NCBI GenBank assembly: GCA_016795325.1
Contig: JAEUHY010000030.1
Coordinates: forward strand, 1 to 37,144
Length of the DNA stretch: 37,144 nt
Direction: 5' to 3'
Source of the DNA: Planctomycetota bacterium
Lineage (GTDB): Bacteria > Planctomycetota > UBA1135 > GCA-002686595
The position numbers and the translations under genes are program-made. The notes under the pieces are model-generated. The model was not told where the DNA came from, ran no database searches, and saw only the letters and a program-made list of their open reading frames with translations. Positions 15,895 to 24,011 of this stretch are shown one piece after another. The stretch's first letter is position 1; each line of letters starts with the position of its first letter.

Positions 15895-17187
15895 TCACAA
15901 CCAGTATGCGAACAGGTGCGCGAACCACTCGGCGAAGCGCGTGGTCCAGGGTCTTCGGGACCATTCCTCGCTGCGCAGCTCGCTGCACTGCGCGAGGGTC
16001 TCTTCGAACTCGCGCTCCAGGCTGCCGGCGAACTCCCGATCGAGCACGACCACGCCCGCTTCGAGGTTGTGGAACATGGAGCGGCGGTCGAGGTTGAAGC
16101 TCCCGATGGTGGCCCACTGGCCGTCGACCACGCCGGCCTTGGCGTGCAGCATCTCGCCCTGGTACTCGAAGATCCGCACCCCGGCGCGCAGCAGGCGGCC
16201 GTACAAGTAGCGCCCGGCGAGCCACGCGAGCTTTACGTCGGAGCGCGCCGGCACGACCACGCGCACGCTGACGCCCTTCCTCGCCGCGGCGCCGAGCGCC
16301 CAGCGCAGCAGCTGATCGGGAATGAAGTAGGCGTTCATGATGCTCACGCGCTGCTGGGACCGTCGAATCGCGTGGCGATAGGCAGCGTGCATGCGCGAGC
16401 GCTGGACCAGCCCCAAGTTGTCGCAGGTGTGCGCCAACATCGGACGGAACGCGTGGTCGTGGAGCGGCGGAAGCGGCTGCGGAAACAGCTCCCCGCCCGC
16501 TTCGCTCCACGAGCGGTGGAAGATGCGCGCGAGCCCGCGGGCCACGGGCCCTTCGACGCGCACGTGCAGGTCGTACCAGTCCCCGCCCTCGGGCGGCGGT
16601 GCGTACTCGTCGCCGATGTTCATCCCGCCGGTGAAGGCCACTTCGTCGTCCACCACCAGGATCTTGTGGTGGTTGCGGCGGTTGAAGCCCCAGTGCCCCG
16701 GCTCGTACAGCACGCGGCGCGCCCGGGGCGCGCGCCCGATGCGCGCCAGCGCCGCTGCGCGCAACGTCTGAAGCCGCTCGACCAACGTGCGCCGCCACGG
16801 CGTGAGCGGTCGGTACTCGACGATCTCGACCCCGGCAGCGGCCAGTTCGGCGAGGAACTCATCGTCGACGAGCTGGTAGGAGCCGACCGAGTCGTACATC
16901 AGGCGCACGGCGATTCCGCACCGCGCGCAATCGATGAGCGCCGCCTGAAAGCGCCGACCCGTCGCATCGGAGCGCAGGATGTAGGTCTCCATGTGCACGC
17001 TCCGTCGCGCGTTCGCGATGGCGGCGAGCATGGCCGGATAGGCCTCGGCCCCGCGCCGCAGCAGTTGCGCGCGGTTGTTGCCGTGCAGCGCACTCGGATC
17101 ACGTACGTAACGTTCGGGCCCCGCGGGCGCCGACTTGCGCAGCTCGGGCTTGAGCAGACTGAGTGACTTGATCAGTCGAAGGGCCAT
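15895..17187 (-). CDS. Phospholipase D-like protein, cardiolipin synthase type
   Basis: 430 residues from ATG at 17187 with two HKD motifs: H173-x-K175-x4-D180 in H-H-K-I-L-V-V-D-D, followed by G-G-M-N-I-G-D-E-Y, and H348-x-K350-x4-D355 in L-H-A-K-A-G-V-V-D-G, followed by I-G-S-F-N-L-D-R-R-S. This spacing and the flanking segments match bacterial cardiolipin synthases of the ClsB kind, which lack the two N-terminal membrane helices, as this protein does. The reaction is transfer of phosphatidyl groups between phosphatidylglycerol or related lipids. The start is uncertain: in-frame codons at 17229 and 17307 would lengthen it, and no good ribosome-binding site decides. Only about 36 bp separate its stop from the next minus-strand gene start at 15858. 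Divergent from the ATP-grasp gene. Confidence 0.88.
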   Translation of the reverse strand: MALRLIKSLSLLKPELRKSAPAGPERYVRDPSALHGNNRAQLLRRGAEAYPAMLAAIANARRSVHMETYILRSDATGRRFQAALIDCARCGIAVRLMYDSVGSYQLVDDEFLAELAAAGVEIVEYRPLTPWRRTLVERLQTLRAAALARIGRAPRARRVLYEPGHWGFNRRNHHKILVVDDEVAFTGGMNIGDEYAPPPEGGDWYDLHVRVEGPVARGLARIFHRSWSEAGGELFPQPLPPLHDHAFRPMLAHTCDNLGLVQRSRMHAAYRHAIRRSQQRVSIMNAYFIPDQLLRWALGAAARKGVSVRVVVPARSDVKLAWLAGRYLYGRLLRAGVRIFEYQGEMLHAKAGVVDGQWATIGSFNLDRRSMFHNLEAGVVVLDREFAGSLEREFEETLAQCSELRSEEWSRRPWTTRFAEWFAHLFAYWL

Positions 17188-17336
17188 CGACACACAGCGC
17201 GCGCGCGAACGCGTGCGGACAGCCAACATCGCCTCCGCGAGCGCCAACAACAACGGCCGTGTGCGAACGCGACAACGCGCCGCCGCATCGGTAGAGTGCT
17301 CGCCCACATCGGCGCGCCCCAGGGGCGGCGCACGGC

Positions 17337-18314
17337 ATGCGCATCACGATCCTCATCGACGAGTACGCGAGCGACCCGGTCGCCTACGACACGGTCGCCG
17401 ACCAAGTGCTCGAAGCGCTGCTCGAAGGCGGCCACGAAGCGACGATCACGACCGTTCGTCCGGATCTGAAGCGCCTCGTCGACGACCTGCACAACGCGCG
17501 GCCGGACCTGGTCTTCAACCTGTGCGAGAGCTTCGGTCCGGTGCTGTACGGCGCCGTGGGCGTGGTCGCCGTGCTCGACCTGCTCGGCCTGCGCTACACC
17601 GGCGGCGGCCCGGGCGAGTTCTACCTGCAGCAGGACAAGGCGATCACCAAGAAGCTGCTGGCCTTCGACAACATCCGCTTCCCGGACTTCGGCGTGTTCT
17701 CGCAGGACAGCGAGATGGAGACCGGCGGCAACCTGCGCATGCCGCTGTTCGTCAAGCCGCTGCGCCAGGACGCGTCGATCGGCATCGAGGCCAACGCGCT
17801 GGTCAGCAACATCCGCGACATGATGAAGCGGATCCTCGCCATCCACGACAAGATCAACGACGCCGCGCTGGTCGAAGAGTACGTCGACGGCCGCGAGTTG
17901 TACGTGGGCGTGGTCGGCAACGCGCAACCGCAGGTCCTGCCGCCGATCGAGGTCGACTTCTCGGGCCTGCCCGAAGGCGCGCCGCGGATCATGACCGGCA
18001 AGGCGAAGTGGAAGACACGCAGCGCGGAATACAAGGGCACGAAGACGGTGCTCGCGGATCTGCCGGACGAGTTGCGCGCCAAGGTGCAGCGCGTGGCGCT
18101 CGGCGCCTACCGCGCACTGCGCGTGCGCGACTACGGGCGTGTCGACATGCGCGTCACCGACACGGGCGAGATTTACGTGCTCGAGGTGAACGCCTCGTGC
18201 TACCTCGAAAAGGACAGCGAACTCGCCATGGCGGCGCGCGCCGCCGGAATGAGCCACGTGCAGCTCGTCAACGAGATCGTCGACCTCGCGGTCGAGCGCC
18301 TGGGCATCCGCTGA
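17337..18314 (+). CDS. D-Ala-D-Ala ligase-like ATP-grasp enzyme
   Basis: 325 residues. The N-terminal domain has I-T-I-L-I-D-E-Y-A and D-L-V-F-N-L-C-E-S-F-G, as in Ddl-type ligases. The ATP-grasp part includes F-V-K-P-L-R-Q-D-A-S-I-G-I, L-V-E-E-Y-V-D-G-R-E-L-Y-V-G-V and R-V-D-M-R-V..I-Y-V-L-E-V-N. It joins a carboxylate to an amine using ATP. The segment after E-V-N is A-S-C-Y-L-E-K-D-S-E-L rather than the E-V-N-T-x-P-G-x-T of true D-alanine ligases, which argues for a different substrate, so no ddl symbol is given. It is cytoplasmic. ATG at 17337 gives a clean domain start. The FG-GAP gene follows 46 bp later and may be co-transcribed. Confidence 0.87.
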   Translation: MRITILIDEYASDPVAYDTVADQVLEALLEGGHEATITTVRPDLKRLVDDLHNARPDLVFNLCESFGPVLYGAVGVVAVLDLLGLRYTGGGPGEFYLQQDKAITKKLLAFDNIRFPDFGVFSQDSEMETGGNLRMPLFVKPLRQDASIGIEANALVSNIRDMMKRILAIHDKINDAALVEEYVDGRELYVGVVGNAQPQVLPPIEVDFSGLPEGAPRIMTGKAKWKTRSAEYKGTKTVLADLPDELRAKVQRVALGAYRALRVRDYGRVDMRVTDTGEIYVLEVNASCYLEKDSELAMAARAAGMSHVQLVNEIVDLAVERLGIR

Positions 18315-18360
18315 GCGGGGCCGATTGCGCGCTCGAGCGCGTTGGTTGAGACTCGAGTGC

Positions 18361-19710
18361 ATGACGAGCGCTCGCACCGCGTATGCGTCCACGGCCGCTG
18401 AGACCTGGTCGGAGCGGACTCGGCGACGCAATCGAGAAGAGTTGCGCTCGCACGTGCGGTTGTTCGCAAGCTTGGTCGGCGGATTTGCGTGCCTTGTCGG
18501 AGCGTGGTGGGCGTACACCTGGACCGAGCTGCCGCGTTCGCGGTCCGAGGGGCAACTGTTCCTCGCCCGCACCGACGGGTTGGATGGCCACGGCAGGAGT
18601 CCGCTCGTGCTGTTCGAGCCCTTCGACGCTGACGGCGACGGCGCGAACGAGGTCGTGGTGGCGATCGAGGACAGTGCGTTCGGCAGAGTCGAACGCTTCG
18701 AAGCGTTCCGATCGGACGGAGAGTCTGTCGCGACCTGGAGTCGCGAGTTGCACTTCGGGTCCTTTCTCGACCAACGCCCGTGGGTCGTGAGCGCGGGCGA
18801 CACGGACGACGATGGGCGCGGGGAGTTGCTCGTGCTGAGTTCGCCGAGGCGCCTTGTCACGATCGCGACGCCGGCCGTGCGAGAACTCGCTGAGGCGGGA
18901 ACGACGCTCATCGGGCGTGGGGCGGGAGATCTCGACGGCGACGGGCGCGCGGACCTCGTGCTTGTGGTCGATTACGGCCGCGGCGCGGTGCGTGCGCGCG
19001 CCGAACGCGGCGTCGACGGCGTCGCGCTGTGGTCGACGCAGCTCGCGGAAGCGCTCGCCCCCGACACGGCGGACGACGTGCGCTTGGCGCGCTTGGGCGA
19101 CCAGCACTCCGATGGAGCGGCCGAGTTCGTGTGCCTCGCAACTCCGCGGGACGGAACGCCACAACTGGCGCTGCTGAGCGGGCGCAACGGCGCGGTGCTC
19201 CGCACGAACGCGACGGCGGCGTGGGGCGACGTCGAGTCCGCGGGAGATGTCGACGGCGATGGCCTCGACGACGTGCTCGCGCGCACGGGCGAGTTCGCCG
19301 TCGTGCTCACGCGCGGCGCAAACAACGAACACCTGCGCCTGACGCTGCCCGCGGGCCACATGACGCGCGCCATGGGAGTCGGCGACCTCGACGGCGACGG
19401 CCGGTCCGAACTGCTGCTGCTCGCATCGGAGTCCACGAACACGGCGACGATCGGCCGACTCCACCGCGGCTCGGACGGCGGCTTGATCCGCGAGCTGCGC
19501 TGGGCGGGTGAGACGTTGTGGGCGGGCGCAAGCGTGGCGCGCGCGGGTGATCTCGACGGCGACGGCCTCGGCGATCTGCTGCTCGGCGCCGCGCGTCGCT
19601 ACGACGCGGACTTCCACCTTCACGGCGCGCGCCGCCCACGTCGGAGCTGGGTGATGGCGTACTCAGGCGCATTCCTGTGCGCTTCGAGCGAGCCGCTCGT
19701 GATCCGCTGA
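18361..19710 (+). CDS. Membrane-anchored FG-GAP/VCBS repeat protein
   Basis: 449 residues. A cytoplasmic Arg-rich start (R-T-R-R-R-N-R-E-E-L) precedes one transmembrane segment at about residues 34-54 (L-F-A-S-L-V-G-G-F-A-C-L-V-G-A-W-W). The rest is outside the membrane and contains about seven FG-GAP-type units with calcium-binding-like loops: D-A-D-G-D-G, D-T-D-D-D-G, D-L-D-G-D-G, D-V-D-G-D-G, D-L-D-G-D-G and D-L-D-G-D-G, plus a degenerate D-Q-H-S-D-G. It should fold as an integrin-alpha-like beta-propeller. No catalytic residues were recognised. It may bind protein or polysaccharide at the envelope. ATG at 18361 is chosen over an upstream in-frame codon at 18325, which would only add Arg-rich residues. 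Confidence 0.85.
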   Translation: MTSARTAYASTAAETWSERTRRRNREELRSHVRLFASLVGGFACLVGAWWAYTWTELPRSRSEGQLFLARTDGLDGHGRSPLVLFEPFDADGDGANEVVVAIEDSAFGRVERFEAFRSDGESVATWSRELHFGSFLDQRPWVVSAGDTDDDGRGELLVLSSPRRLVTIATPAVRELAEAGTTLIGRGAGDLDGDGRADLVLVVDYGRGAVRARAERGVDGVALWSTQLAEALAPDTADDVRLARLGDQHSDGAAEFVCLATPRDGTPQLALLSGRNGAVLRTNATAAWGDVESAGDVDGDGLDDVLARTGEFAVVLTRGANNEHLRLTLPAGHMTRAMGVGDLDGDGRSELLLLASESTNTATIGRLHRGSDGGLIRELRWAGETLWAGASVARAGDLDGDGLGDLLLGAARRYDADFHLHGARRPRRSWVMAYSGAFLCASSEPLVIR

Positions 19711-19723
19711 GTTTCGTTTCAGC

Positions 19724-20215
19724 TCAGCGCGGCATGCGGCCGTCGACGGTCGTCGTGTGCGTGCGGAAGAAGCGCCACTCGCCGTCGCGCTTGCGCAACT
19801 GCGCGTCGACCTTGGCCTTCCAAATCGAGTTGTCCTCCGCGCCCTTGCGCCGGAAGAACTCGACTTCGAGCTCCATGCGCGCCGTCGGTTCCTCCCCGCT
19901 CGTGTCGACCGTCGGGCCAGCGGCGCTGCGCCACTCCACGCGGTACGGGAAGCCCTGTCCGTCCTCGCGCCGCTCGAAGAACAGCGACGCCAAACCGGCC
20001 TTCACCAGCTCGCGGTCGGCGCCGAGCGCGTCGTCGAACCAATCGGTCGCCAAACCGGCCGTGACCGGATTCATGCGCGTCGCCGCGAAGCCTTCGCACA
20101 TGTCGTCGAGCACCCAGCGGATCCGCGTCTCGTCGGAGACGAGCGCGCGGTAGAGCGCCTTGCCGCCGAACCAAGCGACGAGCACAACGACGAGTGCGAC
20201 GAGGACGCGCTTCAT
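19724..20215 (-). CDS. Small membrane-anchored protein of unknown function
   Basis: 163 residues. The first 20 (M-K-R-V-L-V-A-L-V-V-V-L-V-A-W-F) are a membrane anchor or uncleaved signal. The remainder is mixed alpha/beta with a late W-K-A-K-V-D-A-Q-L-R-K-R-D-G-E-W-R-F strand pair. That pattern, a small cone-like fold with a W-x-K-V..D-G-E-W motif, resembles NTF2/SnoaL-like proteins, but I cannot assign a family. The ATG at 20215 gives the anchor directly. It lies 55 bp downstream of the 20271-21533 gene on the same strand and may share its transcript. It is convergent with the FG-GAP gene, with only 13 bp between the stops. Confidence 0.75.
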   Translation of the reverse strand: MKRVLVALVVVLVAWFGGKALYRALVSDETRIRWVLDDMCEGFAATRMNPVTAGLATDWFDDALGADRELVKAGLASLFFERREDGQGFPYRVEWRSAAGPTVDTSGEEPTARMELEVEFFRRKGAEDNSIWKAKVDAQLRKRDGEWRFFRTHTTTVDGRMPR

Positions 20216-20270
20216 GAGACTCCGCCCGTCGACCGAGCGGCGGACGGGACTGTAGCGCGCGGAGAACTCG

Positions 20271-21533
20271 CTACCAGGGCGCCTTGAGGCCCGCGCGGAT
20301 CTCGCGCACGCGCTTCATCAGCTCCTCACCGGGTTCGAGCCCGCTCTGGGCGAGCGCGCAGCAGGTCGCGGTGAGGTCCTCGGCGCGCGGCCGTCCGTTG
20401 GGGTTCTCGGCGCCGTCGTCGAAGGCGCGGCGGAACGTGGCGAGCGCAGCGGCCGAATCGCCGATCGCGGCCTGGGCCAGGGCGATCGGGCGCAGAACCG
20501 CGGCGCGTTCGAAGTTCCAGATCGACTCACGCTCGGCGGCGAACTTGTCCTCGGCGCGTCGGAGCGATGCACGCGCGGCGTCCGCCTGGCCCAGCGTCTT
20601 TTGGCAGCGCGCCGTGGCCCCCATCACTTCCGCGAACTGTTGCGCCGTCCAGTTCGCGCCGTCGATGAGCTTCGTCGCGCGCTCGAGCAGCGCGACGCCG
20701 TTGTCCTTGTCGGCGTTGTCCGCCGCGGTCTGGGCGAACGAAAGCAGCGTCTCGGCGCGCAGTGCGATCGGCGACTTCACCCACAGTACTTCGAGCTTGC
20801 GCTCCAGGATCGCGCGGCGCTCGGCGCTCGAATAGAAGCGGCGGTACATCTCTCGCACCGCCGACATGGCGTAGAGCGTCATGTCGAAGTTGCCGGCGGC
20901 GACGCCGTGTTCGAGCACGCTCAAGAAGCCGTCGAAACGCTCGTCGGGCATCAGACCGGCCTCGAACGCCGCGAGTTTGCCGGCCTCGGCGTCTTCGAGC
21001 CCGGCCTTGAAGATCGCTGCGGTTTCGACTTCGCCGCGCAGCATCAGTGCTTGCGCGATCTTCGAGCGAATGCGGTCGCGCCGCCAATCCTGGCCGAGCT
21101 CCTCCGCCGGCGCTTCCGCTTCCGCGTAGGCGAGGTCGATCAGCCGGTCGGTCACCGCGGCCTCGCCGCCGCTGCGCACGCAGTGCAGCGCGAGCTCGGC
21201 GAAGGCCGCGCCGCGGCGCCAGTTCTCGATGCGCTCGCTGAATGCGAAGGCGGTCTTGGCCTGATTCAACTCAACACAGGTGGTGACCGCGAGTTCTTGA
21301 GACTTCGAGCGCGATTTGATGTGCGGGTTGACCGGCATCGCGCTGGCTGCTTCGAACGCCAGGCGCAGGAGTTCCGCGCGCGGCGCCGCGAGCGGCGCAT
21401 CCGCAAGCTTGGCGGCGGGATCGGCTTGAACCGTGACAGCGCCGGCCGGAGTCGACGGTGATTGAGGCTTCACGGCCGCGAAGCAGAAAACAGGCGAGAG
21501 GGCGAGCGCGGCGAATACGAGGCAGGAGTTCAT
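20271..21533 (-). CDS. Secreted helical-repeat (TPR-like) protein of unknown function
   Basis: 420 residues. The signal peptide is M-N-S-C-L-V-F-A-A-L-A-L-S-P-V-F-C-F-A-A; a lipobox is not convincing, although Cys residues occur. The rest is almost wholly helical with Ala-rich paired helices, for example L-L-S-F-A-Q-T-A-A-D-N-A-D-K-D-N-G-V-A-L-L-E-R-A and A-L-A-Q-A-A-I-G-D-S-A-A-A-L-A-T-F-R-R-A-F, each in the TPR style. Such proteins usually act as scaffolds. It starts about 140 bp downstream of the beta-helix gene, with a hairpin between, so it is probably a separate unit. It looks unrelated to the Ton operon apart from position. Confidence 0.75.
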   Translation of the reverse strand: MNSCLVFAALALSPVFCFAAVKPQSPSTPAGAVTVQADPAAKLADAPLAAPRAELLRLAFEAASAMPVNPHIKSRSKSQELAVTTCVELNQAKTAFAFSERIENWRRGAAFAELALHCVRSGGEAAVTDRLIDLAYAEAEAPAEELGQDWRRDRIRSKIAQALMLRGEVETAAIFKAGLEDAEAGKLAAFEAGLMPDERFDGFLSVLEHGVAAGNFDMTLYAMSAVREMYRRFYSSAERRAILERKLEVLWVKSPIALRAETLLSFAQTAADNADKDNGVALLERATKLIDGANWTAQQFAEVMGATARCQKTLGQADAARASLRRAEDKFAAERESIWNFERAAVLRPIALAQAAIGDSAAALATFRRAFDDGAENPNGRPRAEDLTATCCALAQSGLEPGEELMKRVREIRAGLKAPW

Positions 21534-21605
21534 GGCGTGAAGATTAAGGCAGACGAGCGTGCGGTGGAGCAGGAGCGAACTCAGGAGTTGCGACTCCGAT
21601 GAAGC

Positions 21606-21640
21606 GGCCCCGCGCCCGTCTCTACGACGGACGCGGGGCC
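21606..21640 (-). terminator. Hairpin after the beta-helix gene
   Basis: GGCCCCGCG (21606-21614) pairs with CGCGGGGCC (21632-21640), with an inner CCGTC/GACGG pairing and a TCTAC loop. It lies 35 bp after the stop of the minus-strand gene ending at 21675. There is no T-run on the minus-strand side, so termination may be inefficient. Confidence 0.6.
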
Positions 21641-21674
21641 AGAGTGAGAAGCGAATCTCAGCTGTGCGCCGAGG

Positions 21675-23681
21675 TCACGGAGCGACGTAGAACTCGAGAG
21701 CGTTCGAGAGGTTCGTGCTCTTGCCGGCCGGCGGGTCGCGGAACCAAGCCTGGGCTTGGACCGTCTCGCAACCGATGAACGGCTGACCCTGCGCGAGGGG
21801 CGCGTTGGAGATGTAGAGGTTCCAGTCAGCCGTGAACGAACCGTTGCACAGATTCGCAGTGCCGCCCGAGACCTGGTTGCCGAAGCGCTGCGTCGGGGCC
21901 TTGATGCACAGGAAGCTGTTGCCGTTCCACAGCGCGACCGTGCGGCCGGAGACGCTGTAGAAGAAGAGGCCCTGCTTGGCGCCTTCGACGTTGGCGACGT
22001 TCAGCGAGAAGCCCGAGCCAGCGCTCGCGCTCGGCGTGCCCGTGCCCGAGATCGACGGGATGCAGCCGTTCGTCGTGGTGCCGGCGGTGCAGTACGCGAC
22101 CGGCGCCGGGACCTTGACGTAGCCGAACGCGTAGGCGGCGGTCCAACCGACGGTCCACGGGATTTCGTTCGGAGCGAAGGCGCCGCGGTACTGAGCGACG
22201 GTGAAGAAGCCGTCGTTCGGGGCGGCGCCGACGCTCGTGACAGCGTCATTCGCCGGACGGGCGTCGAGGCCGATGACCGGGGTCATGTTGAGGCCGGCGA
22301 TGCTGACGAGCGGGCCGCGCGTGATCGAGGTGATCGGCGAGAGCGAGGCGACCTTGTTGTCGTTGACGACCGACACGCCAGGGGCGCTCGAGGTCACGAC
22401 GCCACGGGCGATCGCTTCGGTGTAGGCCGCGGCGTTGTTGTTGTTGAAGAACACCGAGTCCTTGATCTCGTTGAGCTTGCCGCTCGTCTGAGCCGAGTAG
22501 AAGCCGGGGATCGGCGCGACCGGGTCGCTGAAGGGGTAGGCCGGAACGGCGTTGTAGTCCGTCGTCCAGGTGTTGGCCCACGAGAGGGTGCCGTTGCAGC
22601 CGTAGCCCAGGCCGCCGTCGCCGTCGATGTTGTCGAACGCGACCAAGCGCTCGCCGAGATCCATGAAGATCGCGTTGCGGTACTGGATACGCGCGTTGTC
22701 ACGCCACGCGGTGCCGTGGTCCGCCGACGCCGATCCGTTCGGCTGGCCGATGGCGGTGACGTTGTAGATCACGCCGGTCGTGACCGGTTGGTAGTCGCAC
22801 TGCTCGGCGCCGTCCGTCTCGAAGATGTTGTCGCCAACGCCCGAGCCCGAACCGGCGACCGTGCTGTAGCCCTGGACGATGTTCAGGAACTGCGCCTTGC
22901 CGCGCCAACCCTGGTCGATGTCGATGGAGTCATCGCCCATGTTCCAGACGTTGATGTACTTGAAGTTCGCCGTGCCGCCCCAGATTTCGAAGCCGTCGTC
23001 GACGTTGTTCATCAAGTCGATGTAGCTGATGTCGGTCTCGCGGCCGAGGCCGCCGAGCGAGATGCCGTTGAGCTCGTTGCCGAGGCCGACGACCTTGCCC
23101 GTGTAGCGGATCGAGACGTACTTGAGCGAACCGCTGTCGTCGTCGTCGTTGCCGCCGCCGTACTGGTCGAACGCGGGGCCCGTGGTGAGGCCTTCCATGT
23201 TCGCGCGGTTCAACGCGTTCGGAGTCGGGGTGTTGGCGGGCAGGGCGTTCTCGGAGACGTAAGCGTTGCCCATCACGGTGAGGTTGCCCCACTCGTTGGC
23301 GACAGCGCGCCACGTTCCCGTCTTGGGATCGCCGCCGACCCAAGTCGCGACGTCGTTGGTCGACGTGAAGATGATCGGCTCTTCCTTCGTGCCGATCGCG
23401 ATGATCTTCGAACCGCGCGTGACCGCGAGGCTGCCGCCGGCGTTGGCCGTCGAGGCGATGACCGTGCCCGGCTCGATCGTCAGCGTCGCGCCGCCCGCGA
23501 CGTAGATCTGTCCGACCAGGTTGTAGACGTTGCTCTTGTAGAGCGTGACAGAGGTGGTGATGTTGGCGTTGATGTTGCAGTTGCCGGTGTTCGGCGCGCA
23601 CTCGACCCATTGGGCCGAGGCAGCGCCGGAGATGGCGGCGGCCGCCATCGCGATGGCGAGAACGTTGTTGAAGCTACGCAC
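21675..23681 (-). CDS. Secreted right-handed beta-helix protein with YCTAGTTTNGC-type C-terminal module
   Basis: 668 residues with a signal peptide (S-F-N-N-V-L-A-I-A-M-A-A-A-A-I-S-G-A-A-S-A-Q). After A-N-I-T-T-S-V-T-L comes the beta-helix start I-Y-V-A-G-G-A-T-L-T-I-E-P-G-T-V-I. Asn/Gly/Asp-rich coils follow, including G-G-G-N-D-D-D-D-S-G-S-L-K-Y-V-S-I-R-Y-T-G and N-N-V-D-D-G-F-E-I-W-G-G-T. The W-T-V-G-W-T-A-A-Y segment closes the helix. The last ~140 residues begin YCTAGTTTNGC and end N-A-L-E-F-Y-V-A-P, a module I recall at the end of many secreted planctomycete proteins. I recall similar beta-helix proteins beside TonB-dependent receptors in other phyla. Its own upstream region carries the same repeats as the receptor operon, so it is probably co-regulated. 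It may be a surface or exported partner of the receptor. No enzymatic residues were identified. Confidence 0.85.
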   Translation of the reverse strand: MRSFNNVLAIAMAAAAISGAASAQWVECAPNTGNCNINANITTSVTLYKSNVYNLVGQIYVAGGATLTIEPGTVIASTANAGGSLAVTRGSKIIAIGTKEEPIIFTSTNDVATWVGGDPKTGTWRAVANEWGNLTVMGNAYVSENALPANTPTPNALNRANMEGLTTGPAFDQYGGGNDDDDSGSLKYVSIRYTGKVVGLGNELNGISLGGLGRETDISYIDLMNNVDDGFEIWGGTANFKYINVWNMGDDSIDIDQGWRGKAQFLNIVQGYSTVAGSGSGVGDNIFETDGAEQCDYQPVTTGVIYNVTAIGQPNGSASADHGTAWRDNARIQYRNAIFMDLGERLVAFDNIDGDGGLGYGCNGTLSWANTWTTDYNAVPAYPFSDPVAPIPGFYSAQTSGKLNEIKDSVFFNNNNAAAYTEAIARGVVTSSAPGVSVVNDNKVASLSPITSITRGPLVSIAGLNMTPVIGLDARPANDAVTSVGAAPNDGFFTVAQYRGAFAPNEIPWTVGWTAAYAFGYVKVPAPVAYCTAGTTTNGCIPSISGTGTPSASAGSGFSLNVANVEGAKQGLFFYSVSGRTVALWNGNSFLCIKAPTQRFGNQVSGGTANLCNGSFTADWNLYISNAPLAQGQPFIGCETVQAQAWFRDPPAGKSTNLSNALEFYVAP

Positions 23682-23953
23682 GGATGTCTGCTCCTGAGCG
23701 GGACGAAACGGAGTCGAGGCAGAGGGTCCGTGGAGCCCGTCCCCACGGCTGTTCTGCTTTGACGGCGAGCAAGGTAGGCGCGCTTCTTAGGGCTCTCGTG
23801 AAGCGAGGGTGAATGCTCTGCTGCGGCGCCGGCGCCGCGCCAGAGCGCCGCAACGCGCCTCCGTGGAAGCTGCCCCGCAGGAAATTGGATTGCAGGGGCG
23901 TGCCGCGGCTCCAGCGCCGCACGCGACGTTGTCCGCATCTTCATAAAGACAGC
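23682..23953. other. Intergenic region between the Ton operon and the beta-helix gene
   Basis: With the terminator to its right, this forms a 330-bp gap. It holds the PHO-box-like repeats at 23792-23813 and an imperfect hairpin at about 23874-23902 (CCCCGCA against TGC-A-GGGG). Otherwise it is unassigned; no gene is supported. Confidence 0.5.
23792..23813 (-). promoter_or_regulatory. PHO-box-like tandem 11-bp repeats upstream of the beta-helix gene
   Basis: Read on the minus strand, the units are TTCACCCTCGC (23813-23803) and TTCACGAGAGC (23802-23792), directly abutting. A third unit would be poor. The TTCAC/TTCATCC core at 11-bp spacing matches PhoP/PhoB-type direct repeats as known from Streptomyces and others. 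It lies about 110 bp before the start codon. The same arrangement occurs before the receptor gene. Confidence 0.55.
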
Positions 23954-23990
23954 GCCGCCCCAGGGCGCCGTACGCGTCCTGGGGCGGCGA
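23954..23990 (-). terminator. Terminator of the Ton operon
   Basis: CGCCGCCCCAGG (23954-23965) pairs perfectly with CCTGGGGCGGCG (23979-23990), a 12-bp stem with a 13-nt loop. It sits 21 bp after the stop of the TPR gene. On the minus strand it is followed by CTGTCTTTATG, a moderately T-rich tail. Confidence 0.8.
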
Positions 23991-24011
23991 GGTTCGCTGC
24001 AGAAGAGGGCC

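Noticed and set aside
23941..23951. TTCATAAAGAC on the plus strand, nearly the same as the third repeat unit before the receptor gene
   Set aside because: It lies in the terminator tail of the Ton operon, on the opposite strand, with no gene downstream in that direction; chance is likely.
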